Source of the DNA: Methanoregulaceae archaeon UBA288
GTDB lineage: Archaea > Halobacteriota > Methanomicrobia > Methanomicrobiales > Methanospirillaceae
Assembly: GCA_002495225.1 (NCBI GenBank)
Contig: DAEF01000086.1
Coordinates: 1 to 21,663, forward strand
Reading direction: 5' to 3'
Length of the DNA: 21,663 nucleotides
In this document: piece after piece, positions 1 to 7,298 of the stretch
Layout of the letters: each line of letters begins with the position of its first letter
Numbering within the stretch: the first letter of the stretch is position 1
The notes under the pieces: generated by a model
Database searches by the model: none
What the model was told of the DNA's origin: nothing
What the model saw: the letters and a program-made list of their open reading frames with translations, nothing else
Program-made: the position numbers and the translations under genes

Positions 1-945
1 AAGGGCGACCGCTCGCGCAAGGAAAACCTGGTCGACTACGGCTTCCGCCTGCCGTCGGCCTTTGACAACCGGCCCCTGAAGTGGGAGGAGTTCCGCGAGT
101 ACATGAACCAGGTGATCTTCGTCTCGGCCACGCCGGGCGCGTACGAGCAGCGGGTTTCGGACCGGATCGCCGAGCAGATCATCCGGCCGACCGGGCTCGT
201 GGACCCTCCGGTTGAGGTGCGCCCTATCGCCGGCCAGACCCTGGACGTGATCGAGGAGGTCAAAAAGACGATCGCGAAGGGCGAGCGGGCGCTGGTCACA
301 ACCCTCACCAAGAAGCTCTCGGAGGAGCTCTCCGAGTGGCTTGCCGAGCGCGGCATCAAGACCCGGTACCTCCACTCCGAGATCGACACCATCGAGCGGA
401 CCGAGATCATCCGCCAGCTCCGGCTCGGGAGGTTCGACGTCCTGGTCGGGATCAACCTGCTCCGCGAGGGGCTCGACATCCCCGAGGTCGGGTTCATCGG
501 GATCCTGGACGCGGACAAGGAGGGCTTCCTCCGCGATGCCCGGTCCCTGATCCAGACGATCGGCCGGGCCGCGCGGAACGCGAACTCGCGCGTCGTCCTG
601 TACGCGGACGTCATGACCGACTCGATCAAAAACGCGCTCGCCGAGACCACGCGCCGGCGCGAGATGCAGCTCGAGTTCAACCGCGTCCACGGGATCGTGC
701 CGCAGACGATCGTGAAGCCGATCCGCGAGGCCGAGGCCGACCTCAAGGACGCGAAGCACGTCCCGAAGCACGACATCCCGGCCCTGCTGGTCGAGCTCGA
801 CGCCGAGATGCGGGCCGCGGCCGAGCAGCTCGACTTCGAGCGGGCGATCGCGCTCCGCGAGCGGATCCGGCAGCTCGGGCAGAAGGCCGGGAGCGAGGGA
901 GCCCCGGCCCCGCGGAAGGCGCGGGCGAAGAAGACGCCGCGGTGA
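1..945 (+). CDS. uvrB: UvrABC excinuclease subunit B, 3' part (5' end outside window)
   Basis: The reading frame is open from base 1 and encodes the last 314 residues of UvrB, about half of the usual 640-670. UvrB is the DNA-damage-loading helicase-like subunit of nucleotide excision repair; it takes over from UvrA and recruits UvrC. Visible are the VIFVSATPG segment opening the second helicase half, the GLDIPEVGFIGILDADKEGF region, helicase motif VI (QTIGRAARN, fragment residue ~185), the conserved IVPQTIVKPI segment, and a C-terminal UVR coiled-coil motif (fragment residues ~260-295, LDFERAIALRERI) that binds UvrC. The tail is Lys/Arg/Ala-rich. No frameshift is seen. A GC-rich hairpin follows the stop by 8 nt. 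Identification is secure; only the N-terminal ATPase half is missing because the window begins inside the gene. Confidence 0.97.
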   Translation, partial: KGDRSRKENLVDYGFRLPSAFDNRPLKWEEFREYMNQVIFVSATPGAYEQRVSDRIAEQIIRPTGLVDPPVEVRPIAGQTLDVIEEVKKTIAKGERALVTTLTKKLSEELSEWLAERGIKTRYLHSEIDTIERTEIIRQLRLGRFDVLVGINLLREGLDIPEVGFIGILDADKEGFLRDARSLIQTIGRAARNANSRVVLYADVMTDSIKNALAETTRRREMQLEFNRVHGIVPQTIVKPIREAEADLKDAKHVPKHDIPALLVELDAEMRAAAEQLDFERAIALRERIRQLGQKAGSEGAPAPRKARAKKTPR

Positions 946-953
946 TCTTCACT

Positions 954-973
954 CGGCGGCGTCACCGCCGCCG
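954..973 (+). terminator. GC hairpin after uvrB, possible terminator
   Basis: A perfect 8-bp stem (CGGCGGCG / CGCCGCCG) with the 4-nt loop TCAC lies 8 nt after the uvrB stop. No T-run follows, so a classical terminator is unproven; it could also stabilise the 3' end of the mRNA. Confidence 0.35.
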
Positions 974-1101
974 GCGGCCCGACACGGTGAGCGCTCTCCT
1001 CCACCTCAACCGGCACGAAAGGACCATCATCATCCGGGGAGTCGTACAGAGTACCTGCCTGTGGCGATGCCGGGTTCTGCGGGCGATACGGGGAGCGGAT
1101 A

Positions 1102-1539
1102 ATGGACGAGAGGTTGACATCGTTCTGCGGCCTCTGCTGCAGCGACTGCATACCGTCGCATCCCGGGCTCTTCGCGCTGGCCGACGACCTCGAGAGGCTG
1201 CTCGGGAACCTCCAATTCGATGAGTACGCAGCGCTCAAATCCGCCGCAACCGTGGAGTTCGGGGAGTATCCCGCGTTCCTGGCGGTCCTTCATGCCATTC
1301 GTGACCTGCGATGCCCGGGCCCGTGCCGGGAGGGCGGAGGAAAGCCGCTCTGCGCAATCCGCGAGTGCGTACAGGACCGGGGTTACGCCGGGTGCTGGGA
1401 ATGCGAAGAGCGCCCCTGCTCCGAACGGCTCGACCATCTCCGCGCCGTCCACCCGCACCTCGACCTGGTCCGCGAGCTGGGGCCGGCCGACTGGTTCGAA
1501 AAGAGAAGAGAGCACTACCACTGGCAGGTCCGCGAATAG
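1102..1539 (+). CDS. DUF3795-like cysteine-rich protein
   Basis: This 145-residue protein opens with a cysteine cluster (FCGLCCSDC, residues 8-16) and has further cysteines in CPGPC, plus a CWECEERPCSERL stretch in the second half. The layout matches DUF3795, a family of small Cys-rich proteins of unknown function common in methanogens and anaerobic bacteria; the cysteines probably bind zinc or an iron-sulfur cluster (inference). The ATG is preceded by a GGGAGCGGA stretch that could serve as ribosome binding site. There is no signal peptide or membrane segment, so it is likely cytoplasmic. It converges with the mmp8 gene, the stop codons being 11 nt apart. It is probably transcribed alone, because about 155 nt and a hairpin separate it from uvrB. 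Confidence 0.8.
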   Translation: MDERLTSFCGLCCSDCIPSHPGLFALADDLERLLGNLQFDEYAALKSAATVEFGEYPAFLAVLHAIRDLRCPGPCREGGGKPLCAIRECVQDRGYAGCWECEERPCSERLDHLRAVHPHLDLVRELGPADWFEKRREHYHWQVRE

Positions 1540-1550
1540 TGCGGCGCTCT

Positions 1551-2423
1551 TCAGACCAGCGGGCCCGGGCAGCCTGCGCCGTCGGCGGGGGGCAGGGGCC
1601 CGCCCTTGACCAGGAGCGGCATCGACGTCGCGGAGAGCTTGGCCATCACCAGGTCCTTGCCCCGCGGCGTCAGCGCGAAGATTGGGACGCCGGTCCCGCC
1701 CTGGACCAGCGCCTTCGGGCGCGCGGCCTCGCGCACCGTTTCCGAGGCGCAGGCCGTCGCGATGTCCGCGACCGCGACGAGCCGCTCGGCCTCGTCGTTC
1801 GATAACCCCGTGGTGTGGACCGCGATGATCAGGGCGGCGGGCGCCGCGGCCCGGACGCCCTCGGCCGTCTCCGCCCCGGCAACGGTCACGGCGATCCGTT
1901 CGTACCCGCGCTCGAGCGCGTGGAGGGCACCGCCGACCTGGTCGATCCCGGCCGTCTCCGGGTAGACCACCTCGCCGCCGGCCTCGCGGATCCGCTCGAT
2001 CACCGCGGGGTACGGCGTGGTCCGCACGAGTCCGGACATCCTGCCTCCGATCCCCTGGACCAGGGCCGGGTCCCGGACGACCACCGTGCCCGCGCCGTCG
2101 CAGGCGAGCACGGCCGCGTCGAGGAGCCCGGAGCGGAGCCCCTCCATCATCAGCTCCGAGGCGCCGAAGAGGACGAAGTCGGTCTCCGAGAGCACCTGCC
2201 GGTCGGGCGTGCACATCCCGAACGACCGGATCCGGGACTCCATGTTCGCCCGGATCGCGCCGGGCTCGATCGACGCCACGGGCACGGCGAACCGGCGGGC
2301 GAGCGGGCAGTCCTCGATGATCGGCTCGCCGACCTCGATTACGCGCCCCTCGCGGATCACGACCCTGGCACGGCCTATCGCCTCGATCACGTGCTCGTCG
2401 CCCGCGGGAAACGATTCCTCCAT
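1551..2423 (-). CDS. mmp8: Methanogenesis marker protein 8 (DUF2099)
   Basis: About 290 residues that I recognise as the methanogenesis marker 8 family, found in methanogens and of unresolved biochemical role. Diagnostic stretches are DEHVIEAIGRARVVI and VIEVGEPIIEDCPL near the N-terminus, RSFGMCTPDRQVL around residues 75-85, and a central ELMMEGLRSGLLDAAVLACD segment followed by a glycine-rich GAGTVVV. Its presence marks the left part of the window as methanogen DNA. The frame also has an ATG at 2447, but the only TATA-like sequence (2447-2459) would overlap that start; the ATG at 2423 lies about 30 nt from the box and better fits a leaderless transcript, so I prefer it. It is divergent from the DUF1624 gene. 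Confidence 0.85.
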   Translation of the reverse strand: MEESFPAGDEHVIEAIGRARVVIREGRVIEVGEPIIEDCPLARRFAVPVASIEPGAIRANMESRIRSFGMCTPDRQVLSETDFVLFGASELMMEGLRSGLLDAAVLACDGAGTVVVRDPALVQGIGGRMSGLVRTTPYPAVIERIREAGGEVVYPETAGIDQVGGALHALERGYERIAVTVAGAETAEGVRAAAPAALIIAVHTTGLSNDEAERLVAVADIATACASETVREAARPKALVQGGTGVPIFALTPRGKDLVMAKLSATSMPLLVKGGPLPPADGAGCPGPLV

Positions 2424-2446
2424 ATTGAACACGTCTGCGCGCACCA

Positions 2447-2459
2447 TCGTATAGTATGA
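2447..2459. promoter_or_regulatory. Shared TATA-like element, mmp8 / DUF1624 divergent promoter
   Basis: The sequence CGTATAGTATGAA is the only AT-rich stretch between the two divergent genes and reads as a weak TATA box on both strands (minus strand CATACTATACG). Its position argues against the outermost ATG codons of both genes. It is weaker than the archaeal consensus TTTATATA, so confidence is limited. Confidence 0.4.
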
Positions 2460-2509
2460 ACGGTCCGGGATCGGGCGTGCGGACGGCCGCTGCCGAGATC
2501 CTGTCGCGG

Positions 2510-3259
2510 ATGGAAAGACAGCCGCGCCCCGCGTCGACGCGCCTGCCCGAGGTCGACCTGGCCCGTGCGCTCGCGCTCGGGATGATGGTCGTCTACCACT
2601 TCCTCTTCAGTGCCTGGTACCTCGGGATGGCCGACGTCGAGGTGCTGACGGGCTTCTGGCGGGTCTTCGCCTACGCCACCGCCTCCCTCTTCGTCGCGAT
2701 CGCCGGGCTCTCCCTGACGCTCGCGGCCGCCTCGCGCCGCCGGCGCGGGGCCACGGATTCCGGGATCGCCATCGCCCAGGTGCGCCGGGGGCTCTATGTC
2801 CTCGGGTGGGGGCTCGTCATCACCGTCGTGACCCTGGTCGCCCTTCCGCAGGGTGCGATCCTCTTCGGTGTCCTCCACCTGATCGGCCTCGGCACGATCC
2901 TCGCCGTCCCGCTCGTCCGGCGCCCCGTGCTCGCGCTCGTCCTCGGCACGCTCTGCGTCCTTTTCGGCCCCGTCGCGGCGCAGTCCTCCGGCCCGCTCTG
3001 GCTGCTCTGGCTCGGGGTGCACCCCGCCGACTTCGTCTCGCTCGACTACGTCCCGCTCCTGCCCTGGTTCGGGGTGCTGCTGATCGGCGTCGCGGCCGGG
3101 TGGGCCCTCTTCCCGAATGGTGAGCGGCGTCGCCCCCTCCCGCCCTTCCCCTCATGGACGGAGCCCCTGCTCTGGGCCGGAAGAAACACCCTCGCCGTCT
3201 ACCTGCTCCACGAGCCGGTCATCCTCGCCGTCCTCCTGGCGATCCGGCAGTTCGGCTAG
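2510..3259 (+). CDS. DUF1624 / HGSNAT-type multipass membrane acyltransferase
   Basis: A 249-residue polytopic membrane protein (267 if started at ATG 2456) with about seven hydrophobic helices. It begins with RLPEVDLARALALGMMVVYH, typical of the DUF1624 / heparan-alpha-glucosaminide N-acetyltransferase catalytic family, and has the FGVLHLIGLGT and DYVPLLPWFGVLLIGV segments characteristic of that group. A conserved Asp and a His lie in or beside the first helix; family members move acyl groups across the membrane onto sugars. The substrate cannot be told from sequence. ATG 2456 and GTG 2477 are in frame, but the TATA-like element ends only a few bases before 2456, so I use ATG 2510; GTG 2477 remains possible. 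The TAG stop overlaps the stop of the convergent DUF2703-like gene within a CTAG. Confidence 0.8.
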   Translation: MERQPRPASTRLPEVDLARALALGMMVVYHFLFSAWYLGMADVEVLTGFWRVFAYATASLFVAIAGLSLTLAAASRRRRGATDSGIAIAQVRRGLYVLGWGLVITVVTLVALPQGAILFGVLHLIGLGTILAVPLVRRPVLALVLGTLCVLFGPVAAQSSGPLWLLWLGVHPADFVSLDYVPLLPWFGVLLIGVAAGWALFPNGERRRPLPPFPSWTEPLLWAGRNTLAVYLLHEPVILAVLLAIRQFG

Positions 3260-3633
3260 TCCTCGCCCTCGATCGCGAGCAGTATGGCCTTGCGGAGCAT
3301 GAACTCCGTGTACCCCGCGGCGATCCGCTCGTCCTCGGCGAGCGGGTGGCGGCGGGCCTCCATCTCCTCGCGCCGCGACCGCGCGTGGCAGTAGTCGTGG
3401 CCCTCCTTCACCCGGACCAGGATCTCGTCGAGGGGCGTGCCGTTCACGGTCACGACCTCCCTGTCGCCCGACACCTCCTCGCGGACCGTGACGGGGACGT
3501 CTGCGGCGTCCAGGGCCGGCCGGATCTCCTCGACCACCTCCAGGACCGTCCGACCCGTATCGGCCGCCGCGAGAAGGCTTCGCGTCGCCCCGGGCGGGTG
3601 TCGCCAGACCAGGTCGAGCCTTCGCGTTCCCAT
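3256..3633 (-). CDS. DUF2703-like small protein without the usual cysteines
   Basis: A 125-residue soluble protein. The opening LDLVWRHPPG, the Thr/Leu helix TGRTVLEVVEEIRPALDAA, and the later VTVNGTPLDEIL motif resemble DUF2703, thioredoxin-fold proteins that carry cysteines soon after the WRH motif. Here that stretch reads GATRSLLAAADTGRT and lacks cysteine, and the only Cys in the whole protein is in HDYCHAR, so a conventional dithiol redox role is unlikely (inference). It starts 3 nt after the msrB stop on the same strand and is almost certainly co-transcribed with it, suggesting a link to methionine or thiol repair. Its stop overlaps the convergent DUF1624 stop. The family assignment is from pattern only. 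Confidence 0.6.
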   Translation of the reverse strand: MGTRRLDLVWRHPPGATRSLLAAADTGRTVLEVVEEIRPALDAADVPVTVREEVSGDREVVTVNGTPLDEILVRVKEGHDYCHARSRREEMEARRHPLAEDERIAAGYTEFMLRKAILLAIEGED

Positions 3634-3636
3634 TTT

Positions 3637-4086
3637 TCAGGCCTCGTCGAACCGCAGAGATGCCGAGTTCATGCAGTAGCGGCGGTGCGTCGGCGGCGGC
3701 CCGTCGGGAAAGACGTGCCCCAGGTGGGCGTCGCAGCGCCGGCAGCGCACCTCCGTCCGGTCCATGCCGTACGACGTGTCGCGGACCTCGTAGACGTTCG
3801 TTTCGGCCACCGGGCGCGAGAAGCTCGGCCAGCCCGTGCCCGACTCGAACTTGTCGTCCGAGGAGAAGAGGTCGGTCCCGCAGCAGACGCATTTGTAGAC
3901 GCCGCGCCGCCTGATCGCGTAATACTCGTTCGCGAAGGCCGGCTCGGTCCCGTGGCCCCGCGCCACGGCGTACTGGGTCGGGGTCAGGCGCCGCCGCCAC
4001 TCCTCGTCCGGGAGCCGGCAGCGTTTCACGGGCACGGTCCGCCCCTCCTTCACCGAATAGACCGGGACTTCCTCGTCGAGCTCCAT
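3637..4086 (-). CDS. msrB: Peptide-methionine (R)-S-oxide reductase
   Basis: A 149-residue MsrB, the usual length for a free-standing enzyme. It reduces the R-epimer of methionine sulfoxide in proteins. The zinc site is complete: two CxxC pairs, CVCC at residues 66-69 and CRRC at 115-118. The substrate-binding stretch FESGTGWPSFSRP (residues 80-92) and the HLGHVFPDGP motif are present, and the catalytic cysteine is Cys138 in RRYCMNSASL. There is no signal peptide, so it acts in the cytoplasm. A TATA box at 4106-4115, about 25 nt before the ATG, implies a leaderless transcript. It is first gene of a two-gene operon with the DUF2703-like protein. Identification is secure. Confidence 0.96.
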   Translation of the reverse strand: MELDEEVPVYSVKEGRTVPVKRCRLPDEEWRRRLTPTQYAVARGHGTEPAFANEYYAIRRRGVYKCVCCGTDLFSSDDKFESGTGWPSFSRPVAETNVYEVRDTSYGMDRTEVRCRRCDAHLGHVFPDGPPPTHRRYCMNSASLRFDEA

Positions 4087-4105
4087 GCCCGACTGTCGTT
4101 TCGCG

Positions 4106-4115
4106 CCTATAAGAA
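4106..4115 (-). promoter_or_regulatory. Archaeal TATA box for msrB operon
   Basis: On the minus strand the bases read TTCTTATAGG, centred about 25 nt upstream of the msrB ATG. That is the normal TATA-to-start-site distance in archaea, so transcription should begin at or next to the start codon. The box sits between the end of the TPR gene and msrB. Confidence 0.6.
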
Positions 4116-4122
4116 GGAATCG

Positions 4123-4701
4123 TCAGAGCCCGAGCTTCTGCGCGGTCTCGCGGCAGAGCCCGGCCTCGTGGGGCCGGCCGAGCATCTCCATCACCTCGGC
4201 CGTCAGCGCCCACGCCGTCCCGCGCTGGGGGTCGAGGTCGAGGGACCGCTCGAGCGAGAAGAGGGCGTCCTCGCACCGACCGGCCGCCTTCTGCATCATC
4301 CCGCGCATCAGCCACGCGGTCGGGTCGTCGTCCTTGATCGCGATGGCGGCCTCGAAGCACCAGCAGGCCTCGTCGTGCCGCTCCTCGTCCATCAGCCCGA
4401 ACCCGCGCTCCAGCCACTCGTCGAACCGGGCCGGCCCGAGCTTGGAGGCCGCCTCGATCCGGGCGAAGGCCTCCTTCTCGCGCCCGAGCAGGTGGAGTGC
4501 CCTGGCCGAGGCGCGCAGGGCCGGGCCGTTGCCGGGCTCGCGCTCGCTCGCCGTCTCCAGGCACCAGAGGGCGTGCGCCAGCTCGCCGGCCTCGAGCAGC
4601 TCGAGCCCGCGGCGGAGCCACCTGTCCGCCACGTCGTCGTCCCCGGGCAGCCGCTCCGCCTCGAGCAGCGACCGGTAGATCTTCGAGTACTCGATATCCA
4701 C
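4123..4701 (-). CDS. Tetratricopeptide-repeat protein
   Basis: A 192-residue all-helical cytoplasmic protein made of about four to five TPR units, visible from repeating signatures such as WLRRGLELLEAGELAHALWC, GNGPALRASARALHLLGREK, DEACWCFEAAIAI and EDALFSLERSLDLDPQRGTA. TPR arrays mediate protein-protein contacts; no catalytic domain is attached, so the partner is unknown. The start is a GTG: an in-frame TAG lies 9 nt upstream, and a GGGAGGG stretch directly abuts the GTG, an unusually short Shine-Dalgarno spacing. A TATA-like CTTTTAACG at 4731-4740 lies about 34 nt upstream. It precedes msrB on the same strand, but msrB has its own promoter. Confidence 0.85.
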   Translation of the reverse strand: MDIEYSKIYRSLLEAERLPGDDDVADRWLRRGLELLEAGELAHALWCLETASEREPGNGPALRASARALHLLGREKEAFARIEAASKLGPARFDEWLERGFGLMDEERHDEACWCFEAAIAIKDDDPTAWLMRGMMQKAAGRCEDALFSLERSLDLDPQRGTAWALTAEVMEMLGRPHEAGLCRETAQKLGL

Positions 4702-4730
4702 CCCTCCCTAGCGGATCGTTCGAGAGACGA

Positions 4731-4740
4731 CGTTAAAAGC
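4731..4740 (-). promoter_or_regulatory. TATA-like box for TPR gene
   Basis: The minus strand reads GCTTTTAACG, the only AT-rich stretch upstream of the GTG start, at a distance of 30-39 nt. It fits an archaeal promoter with a short leader. Confidence 0.45.
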
Positions 4741-4911
4741 TGATCCCCTTGCCTGGAGGGGGTATCCCTCCTCCGGCCGCGGCCAGGCCCTCGAGGCCTG
4801 CGCGATACGCCCGCCCGACGGCCGACTCGCGCTCGTCCCCTTCCTGGTCCCGGGCGCCCGGTTCCCGGCCGCTGTCACCGGGTTCGAGATCGACGGCGCC
4901 GCATCCCTGTT

Positions 4912-6348
4912 TCAGGGCTGAACGGGCTCCTTCTCGCGGAGAGCGCGGGCTGCGCGCACCCCGCGCACGGTCGCCAGCCCGGCCGAGATCGCCGTCAGGA
5001 CGGCCCCTGTCCAGATGATCGCCCCGACGGACGAGGCGAGCAGGGCAGGGTCCGCCTCGAGGATCGGCCCGTCGCTCCCGCCCGCGACGAGGAGGGCGCT
5101 GAGCAAAACCGAGCCGATCGAGACGCCGAGCGACATCCCCAGGTTCCGGCCGCTCGCGGTGATGGCCGAGGCGAGCCCGAGCCAGCGGCGCGGCACCGCC
5201 GACATCTGCGCCGTGTTGTTCGGGGCCTGGAAGAGGCCGGCGCCGAGGCCGATGACCAGGAACGCCCCGAGCATCGGGACGAGCAGGCGCGCCTGGGCCG
5301 CGTACCCGGCGACGGCGTACCCGGCCGCGACCAGCCCCATCCCGGCCGCGGCGAGGTACGGGAACCGGCCCCGGTCGTAGAGCCAGCCGGACACGGGGGC
5401 CGTCACGGCCATGATCGCCGGCAGTAAAAGGAAGACCAGGCCGACGGTGCCCGGCGAGAAGCCCATCACCGTCTCGAAGTAGAACGGCCCGACCAGGTTC
5501 AGCATGAAGGCCGCGACGAAGTACAAAAACATCGCGAGCACCGGGAGCACGTAGAGCGGCTCGGCGAAGAGCCCGAGGTCCACGAGCGGGGCCGTCGCCC
5601 GCCGTTCAACCAGCACGAAGGCAGTCGTCGCGGCGACGGCCACGAATGCGTACGCGACGGCCGTGGCGTCGAGCGCGGGGGACGCGGCGAGCCGGCCGAG
5701 AAAGAAGATCAGGCCGGCGAGGGCCGTGCCGAGCGCGAGGGCCCCGGGCAGGTCGAAGGTGAAGCGATCTGGCCGCACGTGGGCCCGCGGCAGCACCCGG
5801 AGCGCGGCGGCGATCACCGTCGCCCCGATCGGGAGGTTGATGAAGAAGATCGACTCCCACCCGAACACTTCGACCAGTCCCCCGCCGACGACCGGGGAGG
5901 CGAGCGAGCCGATCGCGACCACGGAACCGAGGTACCCGAGCGCCCGGCCGCGCTCGGTGACGGGAAAGGCCTCGAAGATCAGGGCGTTCGAGAGCGAGAA
6001 GACCATGGCCCCTCCGATCGCCTGGACGACGCGGCTCCCAATCAGGAAGGGGAGGGACGGGGCGAGTCCGCACGCCGCCGATCCGAGCGTGAAGAGCACG
6101 AGGCCGGCGACGAAGAGCGGCGCACGCCCGGTGTACTCCGAGATGCGCCCCATCGGCAACAGGAGCACGGTCATGGTCAGCAGGTAGGCCGTGATAACCC
6201 ACTGCGTGCCGTCCAAATCCACCCCGAAGTGGGCCGTGATGGTGGGCAGGGCGATTGAGACCACCACGCCGTCCAGCACGGCCATGAAGACCCCTGCCAG
6301 CACGACCGCGAGGATCGCGTAGCGGTTCGGCGCGGCGTCGGACTCCAT
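4912..6348 (-). CDS. MFS multidrug exporter, DHA2 (14-helix) family
   Basis: A 478-residue major facilitator protein with about 14 hydrophobic helices, the DHA2/EmrB-QacA architecture; such pumps expel drugs or toxic metabolites using the proton gradient. Signatures include motif D1 in the first helix (MAVLDGVVVSIALPTI), a motif A-like loop (LPMGRISEYTGRAPLF) after helix 2, and the antiporter motif C (GSLASPVVGGGLVEVFGW) in helix 5 followed by FFINLPIG. The substrate cannot be read from sequence. An in-frame ATG at 6381 exists, but the TATA box (6371-6380) overlaps it; ATG 6348 is about 27 nt from the box and starts MESDAAPNRYAIL right before helix 1, so it is the better start. No regulator gene is adjacent. 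Confidence 0.93.
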   Translation of the reverse strand: MESDAAPNRYAILAVVLAGVFMAVLDGVVVSIALPTITAHFGVDLDGTQWVITAYLLTMTVLLLPMGRISEYTGRAPLFVAGLVLFTLGSAACGLAPSLPFLIGSRVVQAIGGAMVFSLSNALIFEAFPVTERGRALGYLGSVVAIGSLASPVVGGGLVEVFGWESIFFINLPIGATVIAAALRVLPRAHVRPDRFTFDLPGALALGTALAGLIFFLGRLAASPALDATAVAYAFVAVAATTAFVLVERRATAPLVDLGLFAEPLYVLPVLAMFLYFVAAFMLNLVGPFYFETVMGFSPGTVGLVFLLLPAIMAVTAPVSGWLYDRGRFPYLAAAGMGLVAAGYAVAGYAAQARLLVPMLGAFLVIGLGAGLFQAPNNTAQMSAVPRRWLGLASAITASGRNLGMSLGVSIGSVLLSALLVAGGSDGPILEADPALLASSVGAIIWTGAVLTAISAGLATVRGVRAARALREKEPVQP

Positions 6349-6370
6349 GTTCAGAGCTTGGTAGAGCCGG

Positions 6371-6380
6371 GGTATAAGCA
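6371..6380 (-). promoter_or_regulatory. Archaeal TATA box for MFS exporter
   Basis: The minus strand reads TGCTTATACC, centred about 27 nt upstream of ATG 6348. It rules out the outer ATG at 6381 and points to a leaderless mRNA. Confidence 0.6.
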
Positions 6381-6538
6381 TGGGCTTCGCGGATCACCAG
6401 CCGGGCGACCGTCCCTCCCGTCGTGACGCAGGGGAGGGAACGGCGCGGAGCGGCGGCGAGCCGGCGCCCCGACGGTGACCCTGTGCGCCTGCCCGACCGG
6501 AGCGGCAGGAATACGCCCCGCGGAGACGATAGCTCTGC

Positions 6539-7168
6539 ATGGAGAATGGGAGCTGGGACGCGGACTACCGGCAGCGCGGCCGGCTCTACGGCGGCGGCGT
6601 CCGCCTGCCGCCCGTCCCGGAGGGCGCCCGCGTGCTCGAGCTCGGCTGCGGCGACGGCCGGACGCTCGCGGCCCTCGCGGTTCGGCCCGGCACCGCAGTG
6701 GGCCTCGACCTGTCGCCGGCCGCGCTCGCCCTCTGCCGCCCGGCCCCGGGGCGCCCCGCGCCCCTCCTCGTCCGCGGCGACGCCCGGCGCCTGCCGTTCC
6801 GGGACGGGTCGTTCGATGTGGTCCTCCTCCTCCACGTCCTGGGCCACGGGCGGGCAGACGAGCGGCGGGCGATGGTCGCCGAGGCCGTGCGCGTCACCGC
6901 TCCCGGGGGCCGCCTCCATCTCCGCGTCTTCTCGTGCGAGGATTTCCGGGCCGGCGCGGGCCGCGAGGTCGAGGACGGGTCATTCCTGCGGGCCACGGGC
7001 GTTCTCACGCATTACTTCACCGAGGACGAAATCGTCTCCCTCTTCGGCCCGTGCCGTCGTCTCCGCCTCGAGACGGTCAGGTGGCACCTCCGCGTCCGGG
7101 GCACGGACCTGCTCCGGGCCGAGATCGAGGGCGCTTTCGAGGTCCCGTCGCCAGGAACGCGGCAATGA
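6539..7168 (+). CDS. Class I SAM-dependent methyltransferase (Methyltransf_11 type)
   Basis: A 209-residue Rossmann-fold methyltransferase. SAM-binding motif I is VLELGCGDG (residues 32-40), the acidic end of strand 2 is GLDLSP, a GDARRLPFRDGSFDVV segment gives motifs II and III, and a VTAPGGRLHLRVF strand forms the post-motif. This is the usual small soluble enzyme of the UbiE/Methyltransf_11 group; the methyl acceptor cannot be inferred. The chosen ATG gives a short N-terminal helix (WDADYRQRGRLYGGG) normal for the family. No clear TATA box or ribosome binding site is seen. It is divergent from the MFS exporter, about 190 nt away, and is followed by a T-run that may end its transcript. Confidence 0.9.
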   Translation: MENGSWDADYRQRGRLYGGGVRLPPVPEGARVLELGCGDGRTLAALAVRPGTAVGLDLSPAALALCRPAPGRPAPLLVRGDARRLPFRDGSFDVVLLLHVLGHGRADERRAMVAEAVRVTAPGGRLHLRVFSCEDFRAGAGREVEDGSFLRATGVLTHYFTEDEIVSLFGPCRRLRLETVRWHLRVRGTDLLRAEIEGAFEVPSPGTRQ

Positions 7169-7214
7169 CCAGCCGCCGGTTGCGAAGAGAATCATACTGA
7201 AAAAATGCCACGTC

Positions 7215-7235
7215 CGAACATTTCGAACATTTTTT
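7215..7235 (+). terminator. T-tract with 9-bp tandem repeat downstream of methyltransferase
   Basis: Two head-to-tail copies of CGAACATTT (7215-7223 and 7224-7232) run into six consecutive T residues (7230-7235). Archaeal RNA polymerase terminates at such U-tracts, so this probably ends the methyltransferase transcript. It is an island of AT-rich sequence in a very GC-rich region. Confidence 0.5.
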
Positions 7236-7243
7236 GAAGGGGA

Positions 7244-7265
7244 TGCCCGCCACGCACGGCGGGCA
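7244..7265 (+). repeat. Perfect 8-bp hairpin
   Basis: TGCCCGCC and GGCGGGCA form a perfect stem around the 6-nt loop ACGCAC, 9 nt after the T-tract and 33 nt before the start of the small exported protein. It may be a transcript-end structure or part of the next gene's leader. Confidence 0.45.
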
Positions 7266-7298
7266 CCGGATGGAGAAGCCGCGACCTCGAAAAATCAC

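Noticed and set aside
3154..4743. Long plus-strand open frame antisense to msrB and the TPR gene
   Set aside because: Arg/Pro/Val-rich with no recognisable motif; the opposite strand has clear family members with complete active-site residues.
7215..7232. Tandem 9-bp repeat as a possible CRISPR or mobile-element end
   Set aside because: Only two copies, too short, no spacers and no terminal inverted repeats or transposase nearby.
7077..7298. 73-codon minus-strand frame with CPPC and CSKC pairs
   Set aside because: Overlaps the methyltransferase end; the second pair comes from the 9-bp tandem repeat and there is no conserved context.
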